A DNA stretch of 64,000 bases. Source: Patiria miniata (taxonomy: Eukaryota > Echinodermata > Asteroidea > Valvatida > Asterinidae). The position numbers and the translations under genes are program-made. This document shows, one piece after another, positions 26,218 through 36,753 of this stretch. The notes under the pieces were generated by a model. It made no database searches and was not told where the DNA came from. It saw only the letters and a list, made by a program, of their open reading frames with translations. The stretch spans positions 2,194,109 through 2,258,108 of the forward strand of contig NW_024037056.1 in NCBI RefSeq assembly GCF_015706575.1, given 5' to 3'. Each line of letters begins with the position of its first letter. Position 1 is the stretch's first letter.

Positions 26218-26679
26218 TACAGTGGAACGTTGCTATCGCAGGATCCACAGATATTGTTCGTAATAGCAATCGTTCGGAATAGCGATTTTAATCTGATACT
26301 TAACAGGTTGTGGTTTTTCACACTCTGTTGACTATAGTTGTAGTATTTACAAACCGCGCGCTGATTCACAAAACCTGTCCATTCATCTTTCCAATTTCGT
26401 AAGCAGAAATTCACCCTGTACGCACTGGTAGTTACTGAAAGACCACTTTCAATACCGGTACGTGCGACTATTGAATCATGTAATTACACAGTTTTTGAGC
26501 TTAGTAGTTTTTCCCTTCTATTTCTTGGGGAAGTAATAACCACTTTTCGCTCGGCTGTTGACATTTTTCAACAACAATGTTCGGTACGCTTTTTACACAA
26601 AAATTGGGAGCCAAGGATGATGTTCAGTATAGCTGAATGTTCGGTATAGCGGTGTTTGGTATAGCGACGTTACACTGTA
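26218..26679. mobile_element. 458-bp TA-flanked mariner/pogo-like MITE
   Basis: TA lies at both edges. The left end is CAGTGGAACGTTGCTATCGC; the right end inverted is CAGTGTAACGTCGCTATACC. Subterminal repeats of TTCGGTATAGC/TTCGGAATAGC occur at both sides. It lies 287 bp before the acceptor of the first FNDC3 coding exon. Confidence 0.75.
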
Positions 26680-26966
26680 TCTGTTTTTCAACAGATTTGA
26701 AATCTGTCTGGCGATTGTGGAAATACTTGTGCATCTAGACTGAGCAATATCCAAGCTTCAAAACTGAATACTAACTAGTGCAAATTATGCTCCTCTTAAT
26801 TTCACGACCAATTTATTTTAGTAACGTATGTAACTTCAACTAACATTTTCAGAAGTTGGCTAGTCCACTTTAAATTTGATCGTAGAATGGACACAGAATA
26901 TGGTTTCCTGTTCAGCTTTGGTTTAAAATATTTTTCTTATTTTCTGTCTTCTTTTTCTGTTTCCAG

Positions 26967-27115
26967 TATTAGGTGACTGGAATTGATGCCTTACAGTTAG
27001 GATACGTACCGATTGGAATACACTGCGAAGTAATCTGAACGGTTTCAACAAATCGACGGGATAATCGAGGTCGGCTGTTTTGGGTTCCGATTTCTGCGTG
27101 TTGCCGGTTCTCGTT
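26967..27115 (+). other. FNDC3A: 5' UTR part of the first visible FNDC3 exon
   Basis: The exon begins after the acceptor TTTCTGTTTCCAG (AG at 26965-26966), preceded by a long pyrimidine tract. An in-frame TAA at 27062-27064 precedes the first in-frame ATG at 27116, so translation is not expected to enter from an upstream exon in this frame. This makes 26967-27115 untranslated leader. Confidence 0.65.
26986..27000 (+). promoter_or_regulatory. Short upstream ORF (Met-Pro-Tyr-Ser-stop)
   Basis: ATG at 26986 reads four codons to TAG at 26998-27000, 115 bases before the main ATG. If the leader is as drawn, this uORF could lower translation of the main frame. It is short and may be inert. Confidence 0.35.
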
Positions 27116-27782
27116 ATGTCTGCTTCGGAGCCTGTGATAGGCACTTACCCCACCATGACCAACCACTTGTCCATGCATGACCTCCCCCAGACCCAGCTCA
27201 GCAGCGAGACCAGCTCCACCAGCAGCGAGCTGGAGTCGGCCCTCGGCAACGCCGTCAAGACCCCGCCGGGCCCCGCCGCCGAGAACGGGCCGGACGGCTA
27301 CCCTTCGGACGGTTCCTCATCGGTCGAGAACCAAGGCAGTGGCACTGGTAACAACAATCCTGTGACGGTACCCGTGCCCTACCTGAACGGGCCCTTGCAG
27401 ATCCCGCAAACCGCGCCGGCGGGCTACACAGAATACGTGGACGGCCACGCGGACGGGAACGGGCTGGACTATACGGCCCAGGGGTCGGAGTACGACGCCC
27501 AGCAGCAAACTGTGGCCGATTACTCGCCCGAGTACGCCCCGGCCGAGCCCATGTACCCCAGCGGGCAGGACTACACAACGAACGCTGTGGGCGTGCCGGC
27601 CCCCGTCCAGGACTACCCCGGGATGGGGGTCGGGGTAGGGGACGAGGTCCCGCCCCAGGGACAGGTGCACGATACCGGCCAGAATGCCGGGCAGGTCAAT
27701 AAGAAATACGTCTTCTACCTGCAGATTAAACAAGGAGAGGCGTTTCCCATAGGCAACGGGGACCAAGTGCAGTATATTCACG
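27116..27782 (+). CDS. FNDC3A: FNDC3-like protein, first coding exon (N-terminal region)
   Basis: This exon begins the coding sequence of a fibronectin type III domain-containing protein 3. Vertebrate FNDC3A and FNDC3B are ER/Golgi-associated membrane proteins with a Pro-rich N-terminus followed by FN3 repeats; FNDC3A is needed for spermatid adhesion and FNDC3B (FAD104) affects adipogenesis. I chose ATG 27116 because an in-frame TAA lies at 27062 and it is the first in-frame ATG; the next is at 27155. Residues 1-195 are low-complexity (Ser, Gly, Pro, Tyr, Asn). From about residue 196 comes YVFYLQIKQGEAFPI, which resembles the conserved VNPGEAFTI segment near the start of vertebrate FNDC3A. 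That segment lies at roughly residue 40-60 in vertebrates, so this protein has a long N-terminal extension. The exon is GC-rich and ends in phase 1 at CACG/GTAAGT. The family call rests on all four exons together. Confidence 0.82.
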
Positions 27783-27943
27783 GTAAGTTCAGAGAAGTTT
27801 ATACTCCATTTACATTAACCTTTTTAAGAGCGTTTTGCTCCTCTTTACAAAGAACAGGGTAGTTAACAGGGACAGCAAAAAATACACACCCAGACGCAAC
27901 TAAAGAAAATAGGTAATCAGTGAAGTCCTGTTGTAGTCTAGTT

Positions 27944-28065
27944 TCTTGTGATAGTTCACAAGTTGTCACAAGTTGTCACAAGATTTCACAATTTGTCACC
28001 AGTTGTCACCAGGTTTCACAAGTTTTCACAAGTTGTCACAAGTTGTCATGAGTTGTCACAAGTTT
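27944..28065. repeat. 10-bp minisatellite, AGTTGTCACA unit
   Basis: About eleven degenerate copies of AGTTGTCACA/AGTTTTCACA run head to tail just inside the first visible intron. Variants such as AGTTGTCACC and AGATTTCACA show it is not freshly expanded. Confidence 0.85.
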
Positions 28066-30289
28066 CCGCACTGCCCCCTAAATGCACACCCCTAGATGGA
28101 CTTGTGACCAGACCATCAATGTACTTGTCATCCAAACTTGTCACAAAGCGCCCTCAATTGTTCGTTCAATATCGATGCACCCGGGTCCGAATTCTGGATA
28201 ATGAATTCGTTGGTCGTCTGGTTTCACAGAAACCTCCCAACCCCCTGAAGGTTTAGAAAGTACTGGCATCTAGTGCTTTGCTTGTTTTTGTTTTGCCCGG
28301 TTCAACGAACTTGACAAAAAGGAAACTGACTCAAGTGTTGTTGGCTGGTCAACTCAAAGGACACCCAGCTAGTCACAAACTTGTCAGACAGGGTCAGTCA
28401 AAAGAAATGCCTGTGGATACATGGTGTCTAAATCCCTATTGCGTTCCTAGTCACTGCTAGTATGCAGGAGACATACGTTGCAGTACCTCATACATATTCA
28501 TGATCCAGAGCCGAGCTGTCACTGGTCAATTCACTATCAATTGCCAAATGTTATTTTTGCTGTTTACCAAGCGCGTGAGAGGATTCACACACAGGGTAAA
28601 TATACGCATGCGTAGTATACCGTCGCACGGGTTACGACAGTCTATTACGCATGCGCTTTACAAAGCAATCGTGGAACTGTCGCATGGGTGTATAGTACGC
28701 ACGCGTGAACATCGCCCAAGCTACACGCGAAGAGATGGTTGCCCAGTATGCGTTATGCGTAAATGTTAATTTCCCCGAGCTTAATGAGGCCGAACTGGAG
28801 AATATTTATGGACAATAAAGATGCCTCCTGTTCAAATGGAAAACATAAAATATTGATGAAAATTGGTGTACATGCACGGTAAATAAATTAGGTCAAATTA
28901 TGATGAATGTACCGTATCCAAATTTCATGTTGATTACTTCTATAGAAATACCGGTAGGTGCATTGCTCATTGCTAAAGTTCATTTGGACACATTTGTCAA
29001 TTTTTAATTTTAAACTTTCTGAGGTTTGAAACTTAGGAACTGAATACACCTGCGTCGTCATATTTTGTCTGATTCTAATCTATCATTGGAAAGCTTATTC
29101 AGTGTCCTTTCCAACGAGTCCCAAAACTAAAGCCCAGTTTTCTAAAAACGGACCGAGTGACTATTTTTGTGCTGGAAGATATCACAGACATTTCATTGTC
29201 CCAGCACCAAAGTCACTACCCTTGTTACTTGCCCTGCAAATTATGTGTTCAAACCAGTCTGTAATACTCTGACAGTGTCTCGCTCCATACTCACAATGAC
29301 CAGAAATAAATTGGCCTCCTTCTTGCCTCCATGGTAACACTCCGGGATCGCTCGGCCAAATTCCTCTTGACAATTTAACCCTTTCACCTCCAGGCGCAGA
29401 TTCCGGTGACCTCCTGTACCAAGCCCAGATTTTCTGGAGCATTGAAAACGCCCCCCACCCCTCATTTTTTTTGCAATTTTATCCATGAGAAAGTGAATTG
29501 GTCTACATATTTGTTTTAGTACATTTAGTTACGTACCCGGTATGTGTAGTCCACAGGTTGAGATTGTATGGGGCTAAAACAGTCAACATGTTGAGATTTT
29601 ATGGTGCCAGAAAAATGTGTGAGGCAGAAAAATTGTAGTACTGGTACATGTACAAAATGTACAAAATGTATAGTATTAGTACACTTCTGAGCAGTACGCC
29701 AAGTAAATGTAAATTTGTTGATTTTAAAATTCAAAATCTTAAAAATTTCCTTCCATTTACATGTACTTGTAGATAATGCTGTTTGAACATGTACCGTACA
29801 TGTGCTTGCATAATGTATACGGTACATGTATACATGTACAGTACACAACTGTATGTATACATGTACACGTACGTGTACGTTTACTACAAACTTGTATACA
29901 AAAATATATACCCATTATATGCAAAGGTCCATGTATAGTCATGTTTTAACTCAACAAATCAATTTTGGAAATTGATCACTGAAGAAAACAATGTTTTTCC
30001 GCTGTCCGGTTTGGTTGCTGAGAACAAAACATTTCCAAAGCCGGGTTTATGAAACCGGTGAACTTTTGACCCCAGAATGTCTCCACAGCCTCTCTCTAGT
30101 CTACCCCCCTAAGGAGTGCCAGCGATTGGACACGGCAATCGAGTTGAACCTTGTTCCTGCTGATTGCAGTAAGACTTGAGGGAGTTTCAATCGTGGGGCT
30201 TGTTGACTCCACATTGTGTATAAATTGATGTATTCACAATGTAATGAGGGTAGAGGACCGAATGTGCGCTGATATCGGCTGCCGCGTGG

Positions 30290-30385
30290 TTTCGTGGACC
30301 GATGAACGGGGAATAATTGTAAAGCGCTTTGAGATTGTTGATACGATGAAAAGTCCTTTTAGCATTACAATTTATTTTATTTACA
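30290..30385 (+). mobile_element. L2-like LINE / MIR-type 3' tail fragment
   Basis: GAATAATTGTAAAGCGCTTT (30311-30330) followed by GAG and an A/T-rich tail ending TTATTTTATTT is the type of 3' end shared by L2-clade LINEs and their SINE partners. It matches the tails of the CORE-like SINEs at 34674 and 60577 read in reverse. No coding part remains. Confidence 0.5.
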
Positions 30386-30540
30386 ATGTAATTTACATGT
30401 ACTGTAAAATATTGCACAATTGATCCATTTTGGGGCAGTTTTATGCCTTGAAGTGTACGGTACCGGTACATGTACATGAACTATTGTAAGCTGCTGAAAG
30501 GTGTCAGTAATATACATGTACAACTTTCAAGATGTCAGTA

Positions 30541-31112
30541 AACAACAAATTTTGCTGTAATTTTCAGAAATGGATGGATTTGGGGGTTAGTATTTTACAG
30601 CAAATTTATATTGTTACACTGATCTGTTCAAAGTTTTGTGTTCATACTACATGTAATCATGGACTATATGTTTTATAGCTCCATGATGCTGGAAAAACCA
30701 AGAAAAAATGCTGACATTCTTGTAGTCTTGATTGCCTGACCCTGCTTCAGACGAAACGGAGCAATTTATAGACGTCAGAGAGTTGTCAGGTCAGGGAACC
30801 AGACTACATGTAGCTGGCTTGCATCCCCGTTCACTGGAAACTGATTGCAAACACAATATAGACTAACTTAATCTGGTAATTTGGGGGCAGTATTTGGGAA
30901 AAAAAGTCAGTTTTTATCCAACGATGGTCGACCGAGCATCGTTGGGAATTGATACAAAAATTTCATTTTTTTTTTATAATAACAGCACACAGGGTACGAT
31001 GATTTCACAGGATGCTTGAGACTATTGTTCACTTACAGTCAAGTGAGGTACTTCATAATAATTGGGTAGTTTCTGTGTTTTGATGTTTGCAAATATTAAT
31101 ATCTTTCTTTAA
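30541..31112 (-). mobile_element. Kolobok-like TTAA MITE (family K), copy B
   Basis: It is oriented opposite to copy A. The outer right end retains ATCTTTCTTTAA; the left TTAA end has decayed, so the start is approximate. The central dyad at 30918-30945 has arms CCAACGATGGTCGA and CCGAGCATCGTTGG, with the C-G pair at position 7 replaced by A-T. It lies in the intron before the second coding exon. Confidence 0.7.
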
Positions 31113-31520
31113 GAATTGGCTTGTAGTTGGGCAAATATCATGTGCTGTTGTGAGAGGATGACAAATTATCTGCAGATCACGTGTACATCTCACAGTGTCT
31201 ACAGATTAGCATGCACTGAGGAAAATCACACACATGTACATGTGGCACACATGCACATGACCACATTCAATCATTATGCTCATTGTCTGATGTGCCTGCA
31301 TGTACCAGGTACAAGGCAGTCCCGACCTGTCTGTTGCTAGTCTTCCCCTCCAGTCCCTCAAAGGAGTTCACCACAGAGCGCAGTGGTTAGTGGGGTTGTC
31401 CATTTAATTAGAAGCTGGTGTTGAATAATGGAGTGTCCCTGGTGAGGTCAGCCACCTGTGAATTGAACACAGAAGAGATCATAGAGTTCCCAGCTTGTTG
31501 CCTTGCCTCTGTTGGGCACT

Positions 31521-31732
31521 TTAAAGGGGCAGTGGGGGGCAAACTTTAAAGAGGCAGTGTGGGGTGGAACTATTTAGAGGTGTGTTAAAATTGATTGTAA
31601 CTTGAGAAAAACATACTTTGTGAATTTATCAGAAGACTAGGGCCTATGTACGATTTTCTGTACTAAATATTAACCTGAAATATAAAGATATTTTTGTGCA
31701 AAAGTTTGCTCATTGACCGGTTGCCCCTTTAA
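31521..31732. mobile_element. 212-bp TTAA-flanked element
   Basis: The left end is TTAAAGGGGCAGTG and the right end, inverted, is TTAAAGGGGCAACCGG. A TTAA duplication with AGGGG ends makes it another Kolobok-like MITE, distinct in sequence from family K. It is non-coding. Confidence 0.6.
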
Positions 31733-31770
31733 CGTATAATTTGTAAATCTATGCGTTCCCCGTGCTTTTT

Positions 31771-32261
31771 TGAGTTTCATCTCGAAAAATATTCGCTTTT
31801 ACAATTGCTATTTTCCTAGAAATATAAAAGTTATTCACTTTCGAATCAGACATCGAATGAAAAAAATCTAGCGATATTTGGTTATTGAATTATTTCTTCA
31901 CTAAAAAACTGAATTATTGGCTGCCAAACAATAATTTGGCTCTGTCTCGCTAAATGAAACTGTTTTTCAGAGGGTTGCAAACGCTCAAAATCGCAATTTA
32001 TTTTACATGTAATTTATTAATACAAAATTCGCTAGAAGAAAAAAAAAATATTTTTGAGGGGCACAGAGTATAATCTTTAAAGTCAGCACTTTCTGTGCTC
32101 TTCAATGATTTTTATTTTCCTCATGAATTTTCAACTTCTTTTTGTGTTTGACAGGAAAAAAACCCTTGCTTTTCTATTGTGGGCATTCGTTTGATGTCTC
32201 ATTCAAAAGTGAATAACTCTTGTATTGCTTTCAACTTTATTTTTCTGGATGAGACTCAAAA
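31771..32261. repeat. Imperfect fold-back element, about 490 bp
   Basis: TGAGTTTCATCTCGAAAAAT (31771-31790) is mirrored by ATTTTTCTGGATGAGACTCA (near 32239-32258), and AAAGTTATTCACTTTCGAAT (from 31829) by TTCAAAAGTGAATAACT (ending 32219). The inside is AT-rich. A related fragment appears near 46220-46300. Confidence 0.5.
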
Positions 32262-32565
32262 TACAATGTAGCAGTACATCCTCATGGAGTGATTACATTA
32301 TGTACACAAAACACACCTGTTAGTGTTGCTCAACAATAGTACAGACAAGCAGGCGTTACATACATTGTTCAGCAATTGTCACAAGTCAATGAAACATCCC
32401 TCATTGACTTTTCACAGGTGTCCATTCTTGTGGTTTTCTTTTCACAGGTAAATAAATTGAAAAGCTGTAATAGATTAGAAATCTCAAAGGGTTTTAGTGC
32501 TTTTGCACAGGGATGTTGTGAATTTTAATTAACATATTGGTGCTTTGTGTGTTCTTTTCCTTTAA

Positions 32566-32904
32566 TTAACCCTCACTTTCTGGCTGGTAATGTCAACAAG
32601 GCTAGCCCAGCAGTGAGAATAAATCAAGTGACTGTTTAACAGTTGAGTGCTCCCTGCCTTCATAAAGCAGGATTGACTGGCTGTGATTGTTATGAAACCT
32701 GATAAGCTAGATGCTTGATGTAGGAGATTGATAAGTCAGCTGTGCCTACCAGTCACCTGCTTTAATCTGTTGATGGAATTTGACTGTCACGGTGCCTTTT
32801 GAAATATGATCTGACTGTTGGTGACTAGCCTGTGTAAAAGGCATGGCAGGGGAACAGGATTGCATTTTTGACTGTCTGTGACTGATCAAACAAAAGGAGG
32901 GTAA
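32566..32904 (+). mobile_element. piggyBac-like MITE (family R), full copy 3
   Basis: It begins TTAACCCTCACTTTCTGGCT and ends with the inverted AAAGGAGGGTAA (one TTAA base changed). The body contains AAAGCAGGATTGACTGGCTG and GACTAGCCTGTGTAAAAGGC, the family signature. TTAA-CCCT ends match piggyBac. Confidence 0.75.
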
Positions 32905-33232
32905 TGAGATATTGGCACCATGCATACATTTGCGTGTACTTTTCCTTTACCTTCGGTCCTAAATTTTCAGCCAAAAATATCACAGTCCTGCGCTGTTTGC
33001 ACCTTTGTCCTGTGCAACAAACACATTTTTTTAAGGTTAATTAACATGAACCGACCGACTTTTACTAAAAAAGTCTGGTTTAAATTTTTTTTTTTTCTCA
33101 AGTTTGCAACAACAGAGTTTTGATTTATGGTCTGGCTGGAGCAAATCCGCTGCCAAGCGTTCCACTGTCTGTTTGTGGAGGATGTGAAACCATGCGCTGC
33201 ATTGTTAAAATACTTGGCATTGTTTTGGTAAT

Positions 33233-33565
33233 GTGTGCTGCAAGACATTGTAATAAATACATACTGTACATGTTTTGTACATGTATGTATACATTGTAGC
33301 AAATGCATGTGTATGTAACATACATGTACATGTATGGTGAGGGGTGTACGGTACATTGCACTTGTATACATGTACATGTACATAAAAACATGTACTGGTA
33401 CACGCCCATGTACATACATGTATACATGCATGTACATTGTAAGGTACATGTACATGTACATGTATTGTAAAATGTATTCATGTATATATACATTGTAGTA
33501 CATGTACATATATACATTTGTATACATTGTAAAAAGTACACACACATGTGTACATTGTAACATGC
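33233..33565. repeat. ACATGT / GTATACATG-rich domain
   Basis: Dense short runs of TACATG with TATACAT and GTACATTGTA variants. It generates two 180-200 residue Met-Tyr-rich frames on the minus strand, which I treat as artefacts. Confidence 0.85.
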
Positions 33566-33732
33566 GCTTGTCATTACATACTTGCTGAGTGAGGTGGACC
33601 TGCCCGATACCCCTGTACTGTCTGGGGTCAAATTGTTTGGGGTTTCGTTGGCCCTGCTTTGGTGCATTGACATTCCAAATATTTTCTGAGTGGGGTCTCC
33701 CTCAATATTGTGTAAAGTTGTACAGCGCCCAT

Positions 33733-34104
33733 CAGGCCAAGTAAATAAAAAAAATAGTTTCTTGTCCTCTTAAAAGAAGGAAGGAGGCAGTTCTTTTTTT
33801 TCTCCCCAAGACGGTGGGTTTTCTAAGATGGCGGATTTTCCAAGATGGCGAATTTTCCAAAATGGTGGACGGATTCTTTCATTTTCTCGATTCTTTTGCT
33901 GATACTTTTGTGTCCAAAGGAGCTGTCACCGTTTCTACATAGTTTCTGCATACATGCTAGAAACTATTAAAAGACAATATATATTGCAAAAATGCAAATG
34001 TATTTGTGATTTAAATTTAAAAACAATCTAAGGAGGCAGGGGGAAAAAAGGAAGCGGGCGGGAAGAAGAAACTTTTTCCCCCTTTTTTTCTTGGCATCAG
34101 CCTG
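33733..34104 (+). mobile_element. AT-rich TAAGGCC-type MITE, copy 4
   Basis: The ends TCAGGCCAAGTAAATAAAAA and, inverted, TCAGGCTGATGCCAAGAAAA form the terminal repeat. It carries iterated motifs TAAGATGGCGGATTTTCC, CAAGATGGCGAATTTTCC and AAAATGGTGGACGG. It lies opposite in orientation to the copy at 47346. Confidence 0.65.
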
Positions 34105-34673
34105 AAGGGGTCTTAATAAAGGCTTTGTGGAAATAGTCCGACTGACAGTTTAAAAAGGAAAAAGAAAATTATGGATTGGGTTCACAGATTTAGTTCGACT
34201 TCAAAAGAAATATACATAACTTGATGTACATTATGTAATCCTCCAACTCCTGAAAAAAAAACCCAATTAACTTGTTAACTGCTAACCGAGATTTAGAATA
34301 AAAATTGAAGATATATCCTGTCATGTGAACATTAGGACATGGAAGTTGTGGTCAAAAGGGATTTTTTTTTAATATCCTTTTCAATGTTGAGAACAAAGTC
34401 ATCCAGATAATAGCAATCGTGAATAATGTTTTGTCCATGCCGCTGAACATGTTTTTTTTTTTAGATTCAGATCCTGGTAACAATGGGAACTACATTTACA
34501 AAAGGTTGAAGTCAATTTTTTCCCCTTTCGGTTTTGAAATGTGACTTTGCAACTCTTAAATAATGAACACAATGTTTTCCATAGGATGATGACATTTTTG
34601 TTTTGGGATGGGGAACTGAAATGTTGCAAACACGACCTAGAAAATAAAGGGAAAAAAGGTGATGTAAGAGAAG

Positions 34674-34947
34674 GGAATAGAGCACTTTATACCTAAAGTT
34701 TCAAAGCGCTTTACAATTATTATCCCTGTTTATCAGGAATGCGACTATTTTCTGCAGCAGCTCGAGATCACCACGCAATTTGGTCCCTACCTTCACAGGT
34801 ACCCATTTATATTCCTGGGTGGAGAGAGGCAATTGAAGTAAAGTGTCTTGCCCAAGAACACATGCACCATGTTCCCCATCGGGGTTCGAAGTCACATACC
34901 ACAGCACATGAGTCGAATACCGTAACCATTGGAACACAGCGCCCCCC
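34674..34947 (-). mobile_element. MIR/CORE-like SINE, nearly full copy 3
   Basis: Minus strand, in order: a decayed tRNA-like head near 34940, GTGTTCTTGGGCAAGACACT, CCTCTCTCCACCCAGGAATA, then GGGATAATAATTGTAAAGCG, CTTTGA and a short tail at 34674. The CTTGGGCAAG core and AAAGCGCTTTGA tail parallel MIR organisation. Confidence 0.7.
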
Positions 34948-35733
34948 CACATTTTTTTTGGTTTCAAACTTTTTTTCTTCGAGTATTCCAAATATTAGGT
35001 CTATATGGAAGGTCACATAAACATTTCCCCCACGTGCTGATGAAATCGTTTCTTTTGGAAGTGGGGTACTCAAATCTCGCTAATTAATACTGCAGTCAGA
35101 AGGAAAAAATCTTTGGAAATTTGCGACCTTGCAACTCTTCAATGTTGAACACATTTTTACCCAGGTGAAGTCATTTCTGTCGTGGGTGGGGAAAACACAA
35201 ATGCAACAAACATCAGGAAATATAGGTTTCGGTCTGATGGGAAATATTTATCAAAATTTGTGTATGTTTTGAAACTTGACTCGAGCTTCAAAACTGAAAG
35301 TCCCTTTGAACTGGCCACGGGAATCATGAGTACGGTACCTGTACATGATGAATGGAAAGCCAGACCCACTCACAACGTTGCCCCAAGTGAAATGACTCAA
35401 ACTTAGTGCCTGGCGGGGAAAGCCTTGCTTGTGTTTGGGACCCCCCCTACTACCCCCCCCCCCCACCAACCCACACACACGCTCCCCTCCCTACCTTGCA
35501 CCAGTCAAATTTCCTTTACGTCATAGAAAAAACATGTAATGCGTCATTTTCGACTTGGGACCCCGACAAAAGTGTACTAAAAATGTCTGGGTTTCTTTGA
35601 TGAATCACGCAGCGAAGTTGAAAAAAATTTCACTAGATTTTTTGGTCGGAAATTTTATGATCAAGTTTCTGTCACTTGTAAGGAATATGATTATTGTACA
35701 TGTACATGTACTGGGTAATTTGTTTTTTAAAAG

Positions 35734-35815
35734 TTGAACAAAGAAATTGACTGGAGTGAGGTTTGAACCTACAACCTCTTGATTACGGTTCCAGTGCTCT
35801 ACCAACTCAGCTTTA
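35734..35815 (-). mobile_element. tRNA-derived SINE (family T1), copy 1
   Basis: The minus strand reads AGCTGAGTTGGTAGAGCACT (A-box region), an anticodon-arm-like AACCGTAATCAAGAGG, B-box GGTTCAAACCT, then the tail CAGTCAATTTCTTTGTTCAA. The tail is shared with 51541 and 59370, which marks a SINE and not a functional tRNA gene: the acceptor stem does not pair. Confidence 0.7.
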
Positions 35816-35985
35816 TGTTGGCAGTTCCCCTCTCCAACAAAAAAAAAAATTGTAAATTGTGAGAATTTTCAATGTTCGTATTTATTAGTTGAGATAATGT
35901 TAAAAGAAAGGTTTTGAGAGATTGTGGGTGAACCATTGTTTTGCTTCAATCAACCCAGACTTTTGATTGTCTTTTCCTGTTACAG

Positions 35986-36170
35986 GCCCCACACTCATCC
36001 AGTTTGTCTCAGACTCTCCCGTACCCCCACCCCTGCACACCGTGCAGACGGGCCACGGCCCCGTCTCCATGCCGACCGTCGCCAGCGTTCCCGTCGTCTC
36101 GGCGCCGATGGCGGTCCCAACGGGGATGGCCCTCCAGCAGCCTGTCCAAGACGCCGTGGTCAACGACATG

Positions 36171-36202
<32 letters not shown>

Positions 36203-36497
36203 ACAGCAAGGCATGTACACACCCTGCCCTCCAGCACTCTCCCCCCAGCAGCCAATCTACCCGGCCCTGTACTCCCCCAACGGGGGAGGGGGTAGAGCCG
36301 GGGGAATGGGGGGCGTCTACCCCCATCTGATGGGGTACCCGAACCCGGGCATGCACCATCACGTGCAGCCCCATGTGGCCTCCTCAGTGCCGGCCCATTC
36401 CGCGGTGCCGCCCAACTCGGGCGTGCCGGTCCCACCCCACCACCATGTCAATATTCATCGATACTCTCATGTTCCACCTCATGGCCAGCACAACTCA

Positions 36498-36528
<31 letters not shown>

Positions 36529-36561
36529 AGTGTAACATGCCAGATCATTCACATATCCAAG
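35986..36561 (+). CDS. FNDC3A: FNDC3-like protein, second visible coding exon (Pro/Gln-rich)
   Basis: The acceptor TTTTCCTGTTACAG and phase-1 junction join the previous exon as ..YIH-GPTLIQFVSDSP... The Gly-Pro right after the GEAF segment matches vertebrate FNDC3A and FNDC3B, where a CI(T/Q)GP sequence occupies this place. The exon encodes about 192 residues rich in Pro, His, Val and Gln, as in the family's PPGY-rich linker. Two polyglutamine tracts stand out: 13 Gln at 36171-36209 and 11 Gln at 36498-36530, both CAG runs broken by CAA codons. A Gly-rich patch (NGGGGRAGGMGG) lies between. The exon ends phase 1 at CCAAG/GTGAGG. The open frame runs on to 36713, but the downstream part loses coding character. 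Confidence 0.82.
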
Positions 36562-36753
36562 GTGAGGTGCTAGACCACGGGCTCATGTGGCGTTTGCATG
36601 CTAAATGTCTAGTCTGGTACCTTACAGCTTCATCATTGTGTGGTAATGGATCAGATATCATGGGACATAGGGATTCATCATCGGTTGATATTTGTGTAGA
36701 TTTGTGCAGTTAGAAAAAAAAAATATCCGTGAAGTTGAAAATCCACCTTTTCA

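Larger units (their letters stand above)
1..26966. other. Upstream region with no supported coding exon (intergenic or 5' UTR intron)
   Basis: No open frame here carries a recognisable domain or a pair of good splice sites. The stretch ends at a strong acceptor (pyrimidine tract then TTTCCAG at 26961-26966), so part of it must be an intron after a 5' UTR exon that I cannot place. Repeats are listed separately. Between them (roughly 810-3650, 4980-6270, 8000-9540, 10900-12170, 12530-14550, 15060-16830, 19300-20000, 21860-23310 and 23630-26210) I see mostly AT-rich unique-looking DNA with homopolymer runs (for example C runs at 1463-1472 and 5994-6003) and scattered ACATGT hexamers. Confidence 0.6.
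27783..35985 (+). other. FNDC3A: FNDC3 intron (8.2 kb)
   Basis: It runs from donor GTAAGT to acceptor TTTTCCTGTTACAG, phase 1. Repeats are listed separately. Between them, 28070-30290 holds a CpG-richer patch around 28560-28760 (ACGCATGCGT and ACGCATGCGC motifs) and is otherwise AT-rich; 34110-34670 and 34950-35730 are AT-rich with a pyrimidine stretch at 35440-35490. No further coding exon was recognised. Confidence 0.75.

Noticed and set aside
27080..27115. Upstream in-frame start for FNDC3
   Set aside because: The codon at 27080 is TTG, not ATG; the first in-frame ATG after the TAA at 27062 is 27116.
28560..28760. CpG-rich patch as an internal promoter
   Set aside because: Only about 200 bp, no TATA or initiator arrangement I could support, and it lies within an intron.
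32967..33673. Long minus-strand frames of 182-198 residues rich in Met-Tyr-Thr-Cys
   Set aside because: They are translations of the TACATG repeat domain; no domain, no splice context, and overlapping frames look equally long.
36562..36713. Extension of the second visible coding exon past the donor
   Set aside because: The frame stays open but the GC-rich codon use stops at the consensus donor GTGAGG, and the phase fits the next exon only with splicing there.
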